Source: Filobasidium wieringae
Taxonomy: Eukaryota; Basidiomycota; Tremellomycetes; Filobasidiales; Filobasidiaceae
Reading direction: 5' to 3'
Length of the DNA: 64,000 nucleotides
Assembly (NCBI GenBank): GCA_001600055.1
Contig: BCIV01000003.1
Span: forward strand, 439,162 to 503,161
The notes beneath the pieces were generated by a model, which worked only from the letters and a program-made list of their open reading frames with translations, had not been told where the DNA came from and searched no databases. Shown here one piece after another: positions 1-13,391 of this stretch. The position numbers were made by a program, and so were the translations under genes. Position 1 is the first letter of the stretch; each line of letters opens with the position of its first letter.

Positions 1-3000
1 CGAACGGACGGTATAGATCAGAACGGATCAAGGTATAACTCCAACAGACAAGCGGAAGAACTATTGGAATCGCCTACCAAAGTCACAGAGGACAATTTCG
101 ACAGGTATATGGCCGAACTTCAGCTGAGGGGAGAGAAGAGAGATCCGGGATTCAACGCAGAGCTTCAGGGGACATCCCCTACATCCACCTTGTCCCAATA
201 TTCCACCATGAACGCGGTCCCTGCTCGAGGTAACTCGACGGGCCTACAACCTCTACCTCAAGGTTCTCCTGCGAGAAACACCAGTACCCCTCATTCATCG
301 GCCTCCCGAGGTGATTCCATCTCGAGCATCCCCTCCAACTCCTTCTATTCTCATGGGCAAAACGAAGCCCCATATCCTGAACGAAATTCCTCCTTATCCG
401 CTCAACCCACTTCCCCGTCTCGAGGAGGGTTCAACGCGTCTACCCAAACAACTATCGCATCAGCATCCACTAGCTCTCGATCGGAAGAAACTACTACGAG
501 CAATTTGTCCCCTCCTACTGCTCTTAACGCCAAACGATTGACGGAAGACGAAATATTCTCCTCCTACAGCCGAGCAAATAGCATGGGGATCTCCCCCTCA
601 TCATCTTCTTCATACCCAGCGCCAGCAGGTATCATACCGGACGAAAGGGAGCAGAGAGAAGAAGCGGCTAATACTAGGGAAAGGGAGCTGATTCGTCGGG
701 AAGAGGAGTACAATAAACGAGCTAGCAAGGGAAGCGTGAGGAGTGAGATGACGGAGACGGGGAGGAATGGAGGTCAGGAATACTCTGCGAATGGATCCAA
801 GAGGAACACGGGAATGAGTGCACAAGGGTATCCGGTCGAGAATGGAGCGGGAGAGGAGAAGGAATCATCAAGGAACGATCGCGAATCTTCCCTTTTCCTA
901 CAACAAGACTCCCCTGAAGAAAGCGCCGAGATGAACTTGATCCCTCCCCCTTTGTCTTCTAATCCTTCTTCCCAAGGAGGAGGACTGGCGGCTTTGACGG
1001 CAATGTCCGCGTTGGACGAGAAAGGTAGAGAACCTATTACATTCGACGAGGGGTTGTTGAGGGCGCTTTGCGATTCGCCGGTACGTCCGATTGTTTTTCC
1101 AAATCAAAATGAGCCGCTGACAAGTAGGGTCTTCCAGTATGCTCTGCAACTCGTAACGGAGCGGATCAAGCAAAGTATAGCTTCCTGCAAGGTGATCATC
1201 GTCGCTTTGCAGAAATAATCACCCACACTAATTTGAGATCACTGTTCATAGCAATTCGCCGCATTTCTTAGGTCGCGGGCAGAACTGGAGGATAAATACG
1301 CTAGGAGCTCTCAGGAACTTCGAAGGATGAGCGATGACAGCTATGCCAGAGGTTATTGCAAAGCTGGGTCGGTAGCAGTGTTTGGAATACCGTCAGAAGA
1401 ACATCTTCTTAATGTATTTCTAATACAGGTCGTTTGTTCAAGCATACAAGAAAACTTTGGAGGTACACGAGGCGTTAGCTCAGAATCGGACGAGATTTGC
1501 CTCCAGGTTGTACGAGATGAGCGACGAGCTTGTCAACCTCGGGAAAGAAGGTGAAAGGCTAAGGAAACTAGTGAGCGTAATCCTTACCTTGTCCTGTAAA
1601 GATCCGTATCAACGAATGTTTGATCAATAGCATAAGGACAACGGATCACGATACGAGCGCAATGTCCAGGATGCAGAGTCTTACATGGAAAAGGTACGCT
1701 CCAACCGCTTATAAGACTGCATCTGCTAACATTCGCAGTACTTCCAATCTAGGCCAAGTCACGATTTGATACCACTGCTGAAGAGCTCGAACGTATCCTC
1801 ATCGCCAAAGAAGGCGAATCCGTACGAGACTCCGCCAACATCACGTCCCCGAACGGGGGTTCGAGAGACAAGCGTGGTCTAGGAAAGGCCATGGCAAAAG
1901 GCCTGTTCAAAAGCAAAGGTCCAGCTCAAATGCAGAAACAGGAAGACGAAGTCAGACAAAGAATGAACTCGGCTAGCGAAGTGTTCAGGAAAGCGGTCCA
2001 GAGCAATCAACAAGCCAAGCAAGAATATTTCAACCTTCATTTACCTAAAATCCTCAGGGTAAGCTCGCGATTGGGACAGACCTTTGTCGATGTAGCCACT
2101 TAATTTTCGCGCGCGTGGATCTAGCTTCTAAAAGAATGCGCGGACGAGATCGATATGGGAACCCAATATCATATGGCTCGGTATGCGTATCTGTACGAGT
2201 CAACGGTTTTGTCGGACGCAACAGCAGTATCACCTGCTACGACGGCAGAGCGTGAGTCTAGCACAATCACTTTGACCAATCGAAAACAAGCTAAGTAACC
2301 TTTCAACCGGGAACAGCTCCTGGTCTACGCTCGATCGTTGAGACCATCGACAATCGAGCGGACTTCACAAGGTATATGCAAAATTACAACGCTGCAAGAG
2401 GCCCTGCGCCTCTGCGAGCGGTAAGAAAGGACGGACCTTATGAGGAGAATTTCGTAAGCGACGAATGCGCTATCGCTGTACATAGCCGCCAAGCTGAGTG
2501 ACTATGCTCATCTGGTGTAGATGCCTGCTCTTCCACCGCATGTGCAAGCGTCACAACTAGCTCAATCACAATCGCAGTCCCAACTCAGTTCACACTTGAA
2601 TAACGGATCAAACGGAGAACCAGCACAAAGCCACTCTCAGCCTTCAATGCCCGGAGCTTATCAATCAATACCCCCAACAGCGGCTGGTATGACCTTCGGG
2701 ATTGAGCTGAGTGAACAGGTTGTAAGCGAAGGCACCGAGGTGCCGAAGGTTGTGGAAAAATGTGCTGAGGCTATCGAAGCATACGGTAAGCCAGATTGCC
2801 AGCAAGCGAGAGAATCTTGTCTTAACTTCACCCACCAATAGGACTCGATCAAATGGGTATATATCGGCTGAGCGGTACCACCTCCAAGGTTCAAAGGTTG
2901 AAGGGAGCGTTAGATACAGGTGCGTTATGAGCGACCACTAGCTGATACAGAACTGCTGCTTACGGGAATGATCTCTTTCCGATGCTTACAGATCTGGATA

Positions 3001-3616
3001 CGATCGACGTAATGTCAGACGAATGGAGCGGAGATATCAACGTGGTAGCATCGGTCCTGAAACAGTGGTTCCGAGAACTACCTGAACCGCTTTTGACCCA
3101 CGCGCTGTATCAAGGCTTCATCGACGCAGCTCGTAAGTTTTAATTGAAGCAGAGACGGTTTGATCCCAGAATTGATATATTCGAATGTTCAGGATACGAC
3201 AACGACCGGTTACGGCACATTCGATTACACGAGCAAGTGAACGAATTGCCGGACGCGAACTATGCCACGCTAAAATACTTCATGGGCCATCTGGACAAGT
3301 GCGTGAAACACCGCCAACGTCAGTTCTCTTTTGCAAAGCTGATCACAATTGTTTTCTCAGGATACGGCGGAAAGAGTCGATCAATCAGATGTCAGTGTCC
3401 AACTTAAGCATCGTTTTTGGCCCCACTTTGCTAGGAGCGCCATCAAGTATGGGTGGCATGAACCTCGAACACATGTCCTTCCAATGCAAGGTGAGCCGAG
3501 ACGAACTTTTCTCTCATTACGCAAAGCTGATTCCCCTGCCCTTCCAGGCTATTGAAACCATTCTTGAACGATACAGGGAGATCTTCGTGGAGGAAGAAGA
3601 GGCGCCTCCCGCCTGA
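1..3616 (+). CDS. F-BAR and RhoGAP domain protein, 5' end outside window
   Basis: A GTPase-activating protein for Rho-family GTPases, probably acting at curved plasma membrane during polarised growth and cytokinesis, like yeast Rgd1 and fission yeast Rga7. The frame is open from base 1, so the start lies outside the window. A long Ser-rich, disordered N-terminal part precedes an F-BAR domain (about 1040-2450; motifs such as RAELEDKYAR and AGSFVQAYKK after splicing) and a C-terminal RhoGAP domain (2690-3600). The RhoGAP domain carries the arginine-finger segment GIYRLSG, the KQWFRELPEPLL segment and NLSIVFGPTLLG. I place introns at 1081-1137, 1192-1251, 1368-1428, 1571-1630, 1694-1752, 2059-2124, 2252-2316, 2454-2520, 2786-2841, 2920-2991, 3133-3192, 3299-3360 and 3491-3547; all keep the frame open to the TGA at 3614. 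The domain call is firm, the exact orthologue less so. Confidence 0.9.
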
Positions 3617-4140
3617 TCTTGAGCATCGATACCTACATCGCGCTTCGTCGAGTCTTGTATAAAACGGCGATGGTTGTAAGATTATAGAGATCTCTTGGAG
3701 GATGTACCTAGATATAAACGCATATATGGGAACAATGGGAACCGGATGGTACCGCACAGGCATCCGCATGAAAAGCACATGTGGCCGACATGCTTCCCTC
3801 TTGCCTGAGTCGAACTCACAACAATCGCCATCCTAGATCAGCAGTAGCTAGTCAGGGTTCATACATCGTGCTTCTCATTTATACCCCGTGAAGGGTTTCG
3901 TAACGTATTGATTTCCAAGTGGAAGATGCTCCTCCCATCCTAGGTCATTGCTACTGGGACGGCCCTTCCGTGCGCTAGCGCAGTGGGACCTCCACTTTAG
4001 GTTTACTCGCGAGATTGATCCCATCAACTACAGCTCCTCCATAGACTTTTGTGTCGGACTGGTCCACATTCTCACCTGCTCAGCCTGCTAAGACTATACC
4101 CTTCCTCTCCATCTTTCTTGATAACCTATAGCAATATACA
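3617..4140. other. intergenic region
   Basis: This gap holds the 3' end of the RhoGAP gene and the promoter and leader of the UMP kinase gene. The last 60 bases before the ATG are pyrimidine-rich. I see no ORF, RNA gene or repeat that I can support. Confidence 0.6.
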
Positions 4141-5303
<1,163 letters not shown>

Positions 5304-5924
5304 TGTGGAACACCCGTCGAATGTACCGTTGATGAGGGCATGTGCCAAGAGGAGAAGAGTTTGTTATTTGCATAGAAGCGCCGTGTATGGAACGAGTCAT
5401 TGCTTTTGAGGTTCAAAAGAGGTGGACAGTTCAGAAACTTCTCGATTTCTACCTGCCACGACTCTGTGCTGGAGTGCCCATCATTCAATTTGCCTAACTG
5501 ACGACGACCGAAATGCTCAATCTCGCCCTCAATTTAGCGCGAAGATATCGAGACATATTGATGATTCATTCCTTTTGTGACGAAATAATGATGAGAAAAT
5601 CATGATTGTAGCCTGGGTTCGATGTGATCTGTCCATGCTGTGCAGACAGTTTTACAAGCAAATGTCACACATACAAAGAACGATTCTACCACCCGAGGTC
5701 CCTGGTTTTGAAAGCAATCCCTGTCGATCGCAGATCAGAATAAAGGGCAACTCCCGATAAAGGGACATCAACGGTTAAGGGGGTCTCACAAACAATCGCC
5801 CGAAGTTTAAGGTATAAAAACGATAACCAAAAGCTCAGCATATTCCACACATCACTCCACGTAGGATTGGACTTACACAATTCCATAAACAAAGCCAGGT
5901 CATTTAGAATCACTACTCGACGAC
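5304..5924. other. intergenic region
   Basis: Between the UMP kinase and mannosidase genes, both on the plus strand. It should hold the kinase 3' UTR and the mannosidase promoter. No supported coding or RNA feature is visible. Confidence 0.6.
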
Positions 5925-8900
5925 ATGGCAGGATCCCTCAATGACGTCGGGAATGACATCGAGTCTTTCTCGACGCTTCGTTCTGAAGGATTTCTGCAAA
6001 CTTTCATTCGGAGGCGTCTCAAACTCCTATCTGTGGTGGCAGTGGGTAGTGTCATCTTTACGTTGAGCCTATACCGGTCGGTATCAGATCATCCCCGATG
6101 GGCCAAGGCGAAGGACGGTTTCTGGGCACCGGCGAGCCATCATCATCACCGACCAGAATCAGATCCCTACCTCGAAGCTGTTCATGCTGCGTTGAAGAGC
6201 TTGGAGCTTGCGCCTGACGATCCTAGACCGGAGGATCTGCCAGAAGCAGAACGATTCTTTCCCGATATCGATACCGATTCTCTGCCACCTCCAACTTATG
6301 AGCCGTTCCCAATGGAAAAGTACGAAATCCTCTATCCGATTCCTTCCAAAGAACCAGAACCTATTCCTCCCCCCACAAATCTGCCACTCCCAGAGGGTAG
6401 CTTTGTGAGCACTTGGCGAAGCCCAAAGTGGTTCCAAACCGATGGACAGGGAATGAAAGATCTGCCTAGGGTTCAATACGACTTTGGTAGCGTCAAGGAG
6501 ACCGCAGAGGAACGGAGCCTGAGGGAGGGACGCAAGGAAGCTGTGAAACGAGCTTTCGTATATGCTTGGCAGAAGTACAAGGACAATGCGTGGGGTGAGT
6601 TCCGTATGTGGCACCAACCATAAGAAGGTATTCTCATTTCCTCAAATATGCTACAGGGAATGATGAAGTGAGGCCAGTGAGCGGTGTCGCCTCGAACCCT
6701 TTCCAGAACTGGGGAGCAACCATTATCGATTCGCTAGAGACCTTGCTTATCATGGGTCTGACAGAGGAGTATAACCTGTGTCGAAAACACATCAACATGG
6801 TAGATTTTAGATTGGTCAACGGGCGTGACTGGGCATATGGATATAGACCCAGTCCAGAAGTAATGGAAGATCTAGATGCCCCGGAGTGGACGAAACAGAA
6901 CCAGAAAGCAGGTCGAGAAGCACACGCTCACATAGCGAGTTTTGAAATGGGAATCCGTTACCTCGGTGGATTGATCGGTGCATATGACTTGTCTGGAGAT
7001 TCGCTGTTGCTCGAGCGTGCAAAGGAGTTGGCGAGAATCCTTGGAAAAGGATTTGACACACCATCCGGTTTAGTTTTGGGCCGCTTCGATGCTGGCAGTG
7101 AACACGACTGGTACAATTCCGGACGAGTTTCGCTTGCAGAAGTCGGTAGCATGACATTGGAGATGACCAGGCTGAGCCAATTGACTGGCGATCGATGGTA
7201 CTTTGACCGAGTACAGAGGGCGATCGACTATCTGGAAGAGGTGGTGGTCCCGAGGTCGACAATGACACCGCTGCTACCTCTCTTCTTTGACAGCCAAATT
7301 GAAAGGACCAACCTGCAGGTTCAAGGAGAGTTTGGATATGGTGCAATGGGTGCGTTGAGCGGAACAGAGTCCGTGTATATATCACTCACGATAGTACTCG
7401 TTGCAGCTGATTCCTATTACGAATATCTAATCAAACAACATCAATTGGTCGGAGGAGCGACTGACCAATACAAGGATATGTATGAGGCGGCGATGGACAA
7501 AGCTGAGGATTCCCTTTACATGGACATCGACGTTATATCCAACAGAACTTATATGGTATGCTGTTTTGATGGGTTTGTGATAGACGGAGAGGGATGCTTA
7601 ATTCCCTTATCGATAGATTATAGGCGTAATCAGTCACAATGTCAGTGAGTAACCACAATATATACCTTAGCGGTTTTGACGCGCTTAGTGAAGCCGATCT
7701 GATCGCTCTTGCTAAACAGGACAAATGAAGTTAGAGCACCTGGTATGTATAGATCCAACCTCTCGAAATACGCTTAGCCTAACATAATTTGAGGCTATAG
7801 ACTTGCTTTGCCGGGGCTATGTTAGGCTTAGGTGCTCGTCTGTTAGGGCGGGCAAAGGACCTGTACGTCAATATGGCGCATATGATTCACCTGATTGGCT
7901 TAGTCTCATTGTTACAGCATTTATGGAGAGCAAGTTACTCAAACTTGTTACTGGGCTGTAAGTTTCGCTTCTATAGCCACCCGTTTCGTGCAATTGACGG
8001 ATAACTCGACTTCTAGGGAGCCTCGACAGCCACCGGTCTTCAGCCGGAAATCATCCATTTCTATGGAGCGAACGATCCTTGGGCATGGATGAACGTTACT
8101 GTACCCCTTGGGATATATGACGAACAAGGTTCTGAATCTCTACTGGTCAAAGAAGTCCTGCGAGGTGTCCCTCCTGGAGCGAAGAGTGGCGATCGCCGAT
8201 ATCTCGGTCGGCCCGAAACAGCTGAAAGCGTATTCTATATGTCAGTATAGTTTTGTAAACACGACCGCTCGTGGTGAATTTACCTGTTGGTATCGTTAGG
8301 TATCGATTGACTGGTGACAAGAAGTGGCAAGATAAAGGCTGGCGCATGTTTACTTCCTGGGTAGATAGTTGTACGGCTGGTGCTGGGTTTTCCAGTGTGG
8401 GTGATGTATCCCACAACCCACCGCACCTGACAGACAATATGGTTGGTCGTGTTCTCGTATGCTTCCATATTTTGGAAGATAAAGCTGATCAACCATTCTC
8501 GATCAGGAATCATTTGTGTTTGCCGAGACATTCAAGGTCGGTTATAGCGCTTGAGGTCCAGTAGGCACGGTTTATTGACTGTTTCCCAAACCAGTACTAT
8601 TATCTCCTGCAAGCCGAGCCAGATCTGATATCTCTGGACGATTACGTATTCACTACAGGCAAGTTTGAACATAAGAGGTGCGATCCAGCCCGTTCTAATG
8701 CTTTACGGTCGTACAGAGGCACATCCTATCTTGCTACGAAATCGTGCACCTGGGGTGGACAGCCTGTGGTCGGGGCCTGGCGCTACAGATGAAGATCTAG
8801 GGCAACGCGCATTCGGCACGGATGCTCAATTATGGGAGAGATATAAGCTGATACAGCAGGAGCAGGAGAGGATCGAGCGTTTGAAGCACAAGTCAAACCC

Positions 8901-8999
8901 AGGTGGACATGGTAAGTGGGCAAAAGGTCCCTCTGCGAATGCACTGGAGCTTAAAACGACCTCTACGTTGTTACAGGAATGGGAGGTGGTAATTACTGA
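5925..8999 (+). CDS. MNS1: class I alpha-1,2-mannosidase (GH47), ER/Golgi type II membrane protein
   Basis: Trims alpha-1,2-linked mannose from N-glycans in the early secretory pathway. A short cytosolic tail is followed by one hydrophobic anchor (about residues 35-52, LSVVAVGSVIFTLSLY) and a Pro-rich stem, the usual type II layout. The catalytic domain shows VRPVSGVASNPFQNWGAT, IDSLETLLIMGL, HLTCFAGAMLGLG, TQTCYWA, STATGLQPEI and the closing TEAHPIL, whose Thr binds calcium in this family. My introns are 6595-6656, 7556-7616, 7645-7719, 7743-7800, 7863-7917, 7958-8016, 8241-8299, 8442-8506, 8537-8594, 8659-8716 and 8912-8976. Exon 7617-7644 is only 28 bases, and the intron at 8659 starts with GC (GCAAGT). 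Without the last intron the protein would end differently, at 9006. EDEM-type lectins are less likely given the anchor and motifs. Confidence 0.88.
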
Positions 9000-9190
9000 T
9001 CTGTGATAGATTTAGCCAAATGTAGCGTTACGCATAGCCACGATACAATTTCTACCTGTAATGTTCAAACATCATCCTTTATATCGAATCGTTACAACGT
9101 GTGATGAGAGCAATCGTACGGGAGACTGTTATGTCGCCTTCTATGTCGTGTATGATTCGTAACATGGCAGACTACTCATAAAACGCGGCA

Positions 9191-12100
9191 TCAAATTCCT
9201 TCAGGCGAGAGCGTTGATTCTCGTCGACCTTCTGCCGCAGACGAACTACTGGTTGCAAGTATGCGCTGTAGCATTTTCGTGATCTGCTTTTGTTGTGTTT
9301 CGATACTGTCTAATTTCTGGCGCATGTTGTCCAGTTCCGCTGATACGGCAGGCGCAGACGTTTCGAGGAGCTCTTGCTGCAGTGAACTAGCTGTGGCTAT
9401 CTCATCCTTGTTCTTAGTCAAAGCAGAAAGACCTTGGTTTGAGAAGGAAACGCGCTTCCCAGACGGAATAGTCTCGAGCGCCGTGGATATAGCAGGAGGC
9501 ATCGGACCGCTCAACGATTTATGGCGGCCATGTTCTGAAGACTGTCCTATAAAACCTCGCGTAAGAGCGTTTGCTGTCTGTCCTAAGGACGCGGACAAGG
9601 AGGACCGATGACCAAGTGCCCTCGGTATGAACGATTCCGTTGGAGGGGATCTGACGAAAAGGCGAGCTAGAGGGCTCGGCTCTACAATGCTGCCCCTTCG
9701 CTTTCTCGGCGAGGCACCTCCAATCAGGATAGATGATTCTCCCGGACGTTCGGTGGGTGGCAAGGACCCGCGTCGTTTCTTGGAGAATTCTCGATCCTTC
9801 GCGGGCATGCCCATGTCGACGGGAATCGTCGCTGATCGCGGCATGCCATGCGAAGATGAGGTTGGGAATGGCACGCCCTCGAAGCGGACGGTAGGGCTAG
9901 TGACGATCGCGTCTTCGACTATCGACTCTGTACGCTCGTCGTCCTTCAGTTCCTCTTCTTCTTCCTCTTCAATATCCCCTTCTTCATCCCAGCCTTGATA
10001 GAAATCTCCGATCTCTCTTTCAATCTCGAAAACAACATCGATATCACGTCCAGCACCAGCAAAACTGTCCAGTCCTGTTGTATCCAAAACTATTACAACA
10101 TCGTCAGCTTCGGTCAGTGCCAAAATCGGTGACTGTTGCTTACCTCCATTCCACAATCGCCGCGGCCAGGTACCGACATTGCGATCGAACCATCTCTCGA
10201 TTCTCTCGTCCAGAGGTAGTGGATGATACTTTTGTCGCTCATAGACAGCTATCGCAAGTAGTAAGGGAAACGAGGTGGCTCTGATCAAGGTGACTGAGTG
10301 ACAGCAAAATTTAGCAGAGTTCCAGTCAAGATGACAATAATATGTTTACCATTGACTTTATGAAACCTGCAACGAAAGGACATTCAGCTGAATCGCTTCG
10401 CATTCGAAAGACATAGATACTTACCATCTAGGTGTCAGGATGAAAGAGAATGGGAACATGATCACGACAGCTAACAAGTTGAACGGCAACTGATAGCTAA
10501 AGACCGAATCTAAGCAGCAATAATCAACCACTTTGGCGCGAAAGAAGTGGAAACTGATGCGACTCACCGGCTTTCACATATTCCAGTGTCGAGACCGCTC
10601 TTCGGTACATCGATTCTGCGGCAGCATCCGCATTGATATGTGCAAAAGTGTTACTCAGAATTGCTACCAGAACAGTCAACAGCAGCGTATTGGCTAGACA
10701 AGCGAAAGAGACCTAGTAGGTAGAATCAAAGATCAGAGATGGTAAGAGACAGGTAGGCACGGAATTCTGCTTACCATCAGTATCGGACCCAGATAGCGGT
10801 GGAACTGGTATGCAGAGCGGAATCCTGTTGCGTCCAAGCCAAAGTAGACCTGGACAAGCAGAATCAGCCCATGTACCATCGATCGGCATGTTTTATATAC
10901 GCACTTCGAGGAGATACCATCCGATTTGAGAAAAAGAGAATTGGCCATTGCCTAATGTCCACAACGCGTAGCTGAACCCCAGGAAACAGAATGTTGCGAT
11001 ACTCATCAAGACTGCGATTTGTAGAGGGTCAGCCTAGAATACTGAACGGCTAGGTCGAGTATGTTCGCTCACTAAAGAACTCGCTCATCATGCTTCTCAA
11101 TGACAGAATCATTAGATTGTTGCTCAAAGTCACAAAAGCCAACCTCGGGAACATTCCCACAGCACCTATTCAAAATTATCGAGAGGATCAGACTCATAAC
11201 GTTTCGTTTTCTCAGAAGGTACTAACCCATAGCCAGAATGTCTACACTCCATTCCCTTGCCCATCCCTCCCCGCGGCGAAGGCCGTACATACGCAACACG
11301 AAATATATCGCATAAATCAGGATGAATGCGAGATCGAATCCGTCTAGTAAGGATAAAGATCAGTATCCATGTAGAAAAACGTAGTGATCGGCTAGGCCGG
11401 CTTACTCCATAAGTTGGCGGCAAAGACTGCTCATGAGGAGCGTAAGTAAGCTGCTAAAATACAACGATGACGAGACTAGACTCTTACCCTTCAACCCATG
11501 TTCCCGCATAGCTGCGAGTTTGTCCAGCGAGAAACCTGATACCGAAAAGACAGGCTTAGTCAAGTGGCTGAACACTTCGTTTTTCTTGACTCACCCATAG
11601 CATAAATGATGAACAAACTTTCCCTCACGTTAATCTTCTTTTGGCTCAATCCTTCCAGAGCCATGACATAGAGTATGAACAGGATTATAAAGTTGAAGTA
11701 TTCGAGAATCGCTCGGACCTTCGGTACCTTGAGTCTGATAGAACATATCAGCTCAACTAGAACGATGTCTTGGTTCACAAGACAGAATTACCGGTAATGA
11801 TCTAGAAGAGGAGCTTTATGGGGATTGTAGATTCGAATAGGTTTCTTCTTGTAATTCTAGGGGATAACGGCGATGAGAAAATCCACCGAGATAAGCTCTA
11901 GCCTGCAACTCACATCCGAAATCATCGCATGCTGATTCACCGCATGATAGATCACTTTACCGCTCCAGATACCGTCTGATGCGATGTTGTTGTCAGTCTC
12001 TCGTATGGTGAAAGGGGGACGACCGGAAGGAAAATTACTTACCGATAACCTTCTGCGCACTTGGACTCCTGATGAATCGTTTAGCATTCCCCAAGATAGC

Positions 12101-12939
12101 CATTTCCAAGGCGTTCCCAGCACTCTCCGCTAGATCCTCATCATCGTCACCCTCCTCTTTAGCGCGCTCGATTACTGCTTCAGATGCACCTTGAAACAGG
12201 GCCCAGGGGGTGAGGAGGAGATTGGAAAGTGCCAAGGTACGTTCTGACCAGCCACCTAAGGATGCATTACGATCAAAAGTCAGACTTCAATGGTAGACAG
12301 GGCAAGTTAAATAAATGTCTTACGGAGAACGCGGATAGCTAGAATTTCGCACAAGGATGCGCGGGATACCGACAGGGTGTTGATCGAGAGCTGATTGGCG
12401 TCTTTCATGAACTGTACTCGATTGAGAAGCAGACAAAAGACTAGGAAAGTGTGACATCAGCGGAATGCAAACGGTGAGGGGCAATGATGGGAACCTACTG
12501 ATTGCATGGTTCTCCATTGATGTGTACTTTTCTGTCAAAGGTCTGTCGAACAAAGCATGAAAGGTCAGTGTTCAGTGTTTCTGAGTGGTCCCTAGCCAAA
12601 CTTACCGAACGATGGTGTACGTCGAATCTGGTGCCAATAATTGCTCGATTGTCAAGGGCGTGTCGATATGACTTGTAACATCGACCCTGATCAGATGTAT
12701 GAGCGGGTATACTTGGGTCTAGGATACGAGAAGGATATAAGAAGAATTAAACAATCAGCTGCCGAAACAAGGCCACACTGCTGTAGATGACTTACATTTG
12801 CCAAAGTCTCTGCAGAAGGTAACAAAAGAGGGGTCCGCTCCTCTTCGCCTTGCAAGAAACGTGATCCAGGCCCTGGAGTTGGCGGAGGAATGAGGTATGA
12901 CATTGCCTCGCTCCTTGGGCGAGTTAGAGGAGGTCTCAT
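9191..12939 (-). CDS. YVC1: vacuolar TRP-type cation channel (Yvc1/TRPY1 family)
   Basis: A fungal TRP channel that, in yeast, releases calcium from the vacuole under hyperosmotic or stretch stress. The cytosolic N-terminal half is followed by a run of hydrophobic helices (for example FIILFILYVMALEGL, AFILIYAIYFVL, LLLTVLVAILSNTF, LLAVVIMFPFSFIL). The pore/S6 region shows LLEVYFGLDATGF and, just beyond, DAAAESMYRRAVSTLEYVK and LTPRWFHKVN, which I recognise as the Yvc1 signature. The C-terminal tail (about 365 residues from 10293 downward) is acidic and Ser-rich and ends in a short coiled coil. I count 19 exons, with transmembrane exons as short as 17-21 bases (10366-10350 and 11426-11406). 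The start is taken at ATG 12939; an in-frame ATG at 12903 is an alternative. Confidence 0.87.
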
Positions 12940-13391
12940 CTTATATAGATATCTTTAGGGGTCGGTGATCAAATCAGATGTCGAGATACTGGATATGGTC
13001 CTTGTATATTTATTGCCAAGAAAGTGGAGGTCGAATTTACAACCTCTTGATCTGGTACATTGATGGAGCTGGCAATGGAAGTGCCGAGCTGGAAGTGATG
13101 CGCACAGAAGCCAGAACTTGGTGTATTCCCGGTTGACAGGATGGAAGTCGCTCAAAGTGAGCGACGTACTTGAAACAGGAGAAGATCGCTGCTATCGACG
13201 CTGATCTATTACGACTTTGTTCGATTTGGATCCGCGACATTCCTAGATTTTGATTGTCAACACATGAACTCTGAACCGTTCAACTGGAAAGATTACGACT
13301 TGTCTTACACCGCCCACAATTCTCCATTATCAAAGGGAAGTGGTAGCCTTCTTCTCGAATAACACAGCAATAGAATCGCAGACATCGTAAT
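12940..13391. promoter_or_regulatory. shared divergent promoter region of YVC1 and RPC53
   Basis: About 450 bases separate two divergent start codons, so both promoters must lie here. No TATA box or named motif stands out. The call rests on gene layout only. Confidence 0.5.

Noticed and set aside
1272..1280. Apparent splice acceptor TTCTTAG at 1271 in the RhoGAP gene
   Set aside because: Using it gives a stop codon in one phase and loses the F-BAR residues AAFLRSRAELED; the acceptor at 1251 keeps them.
3780..3850. tRNA-like T-arm sequence (GAGTTCGACTC on the minus strand)
   Set aside because: The loop would have five instead of seven bases, and no acceptor stem or anticodon arm can be formed around it.
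7646..7729. Open stretch continuing through an intron of the mannosidase gene
   Set aside because: It would replace the conserved lead into HLTCFAG; the alternative with a 28-base exon and GTGAGT donor restores the expected residues.
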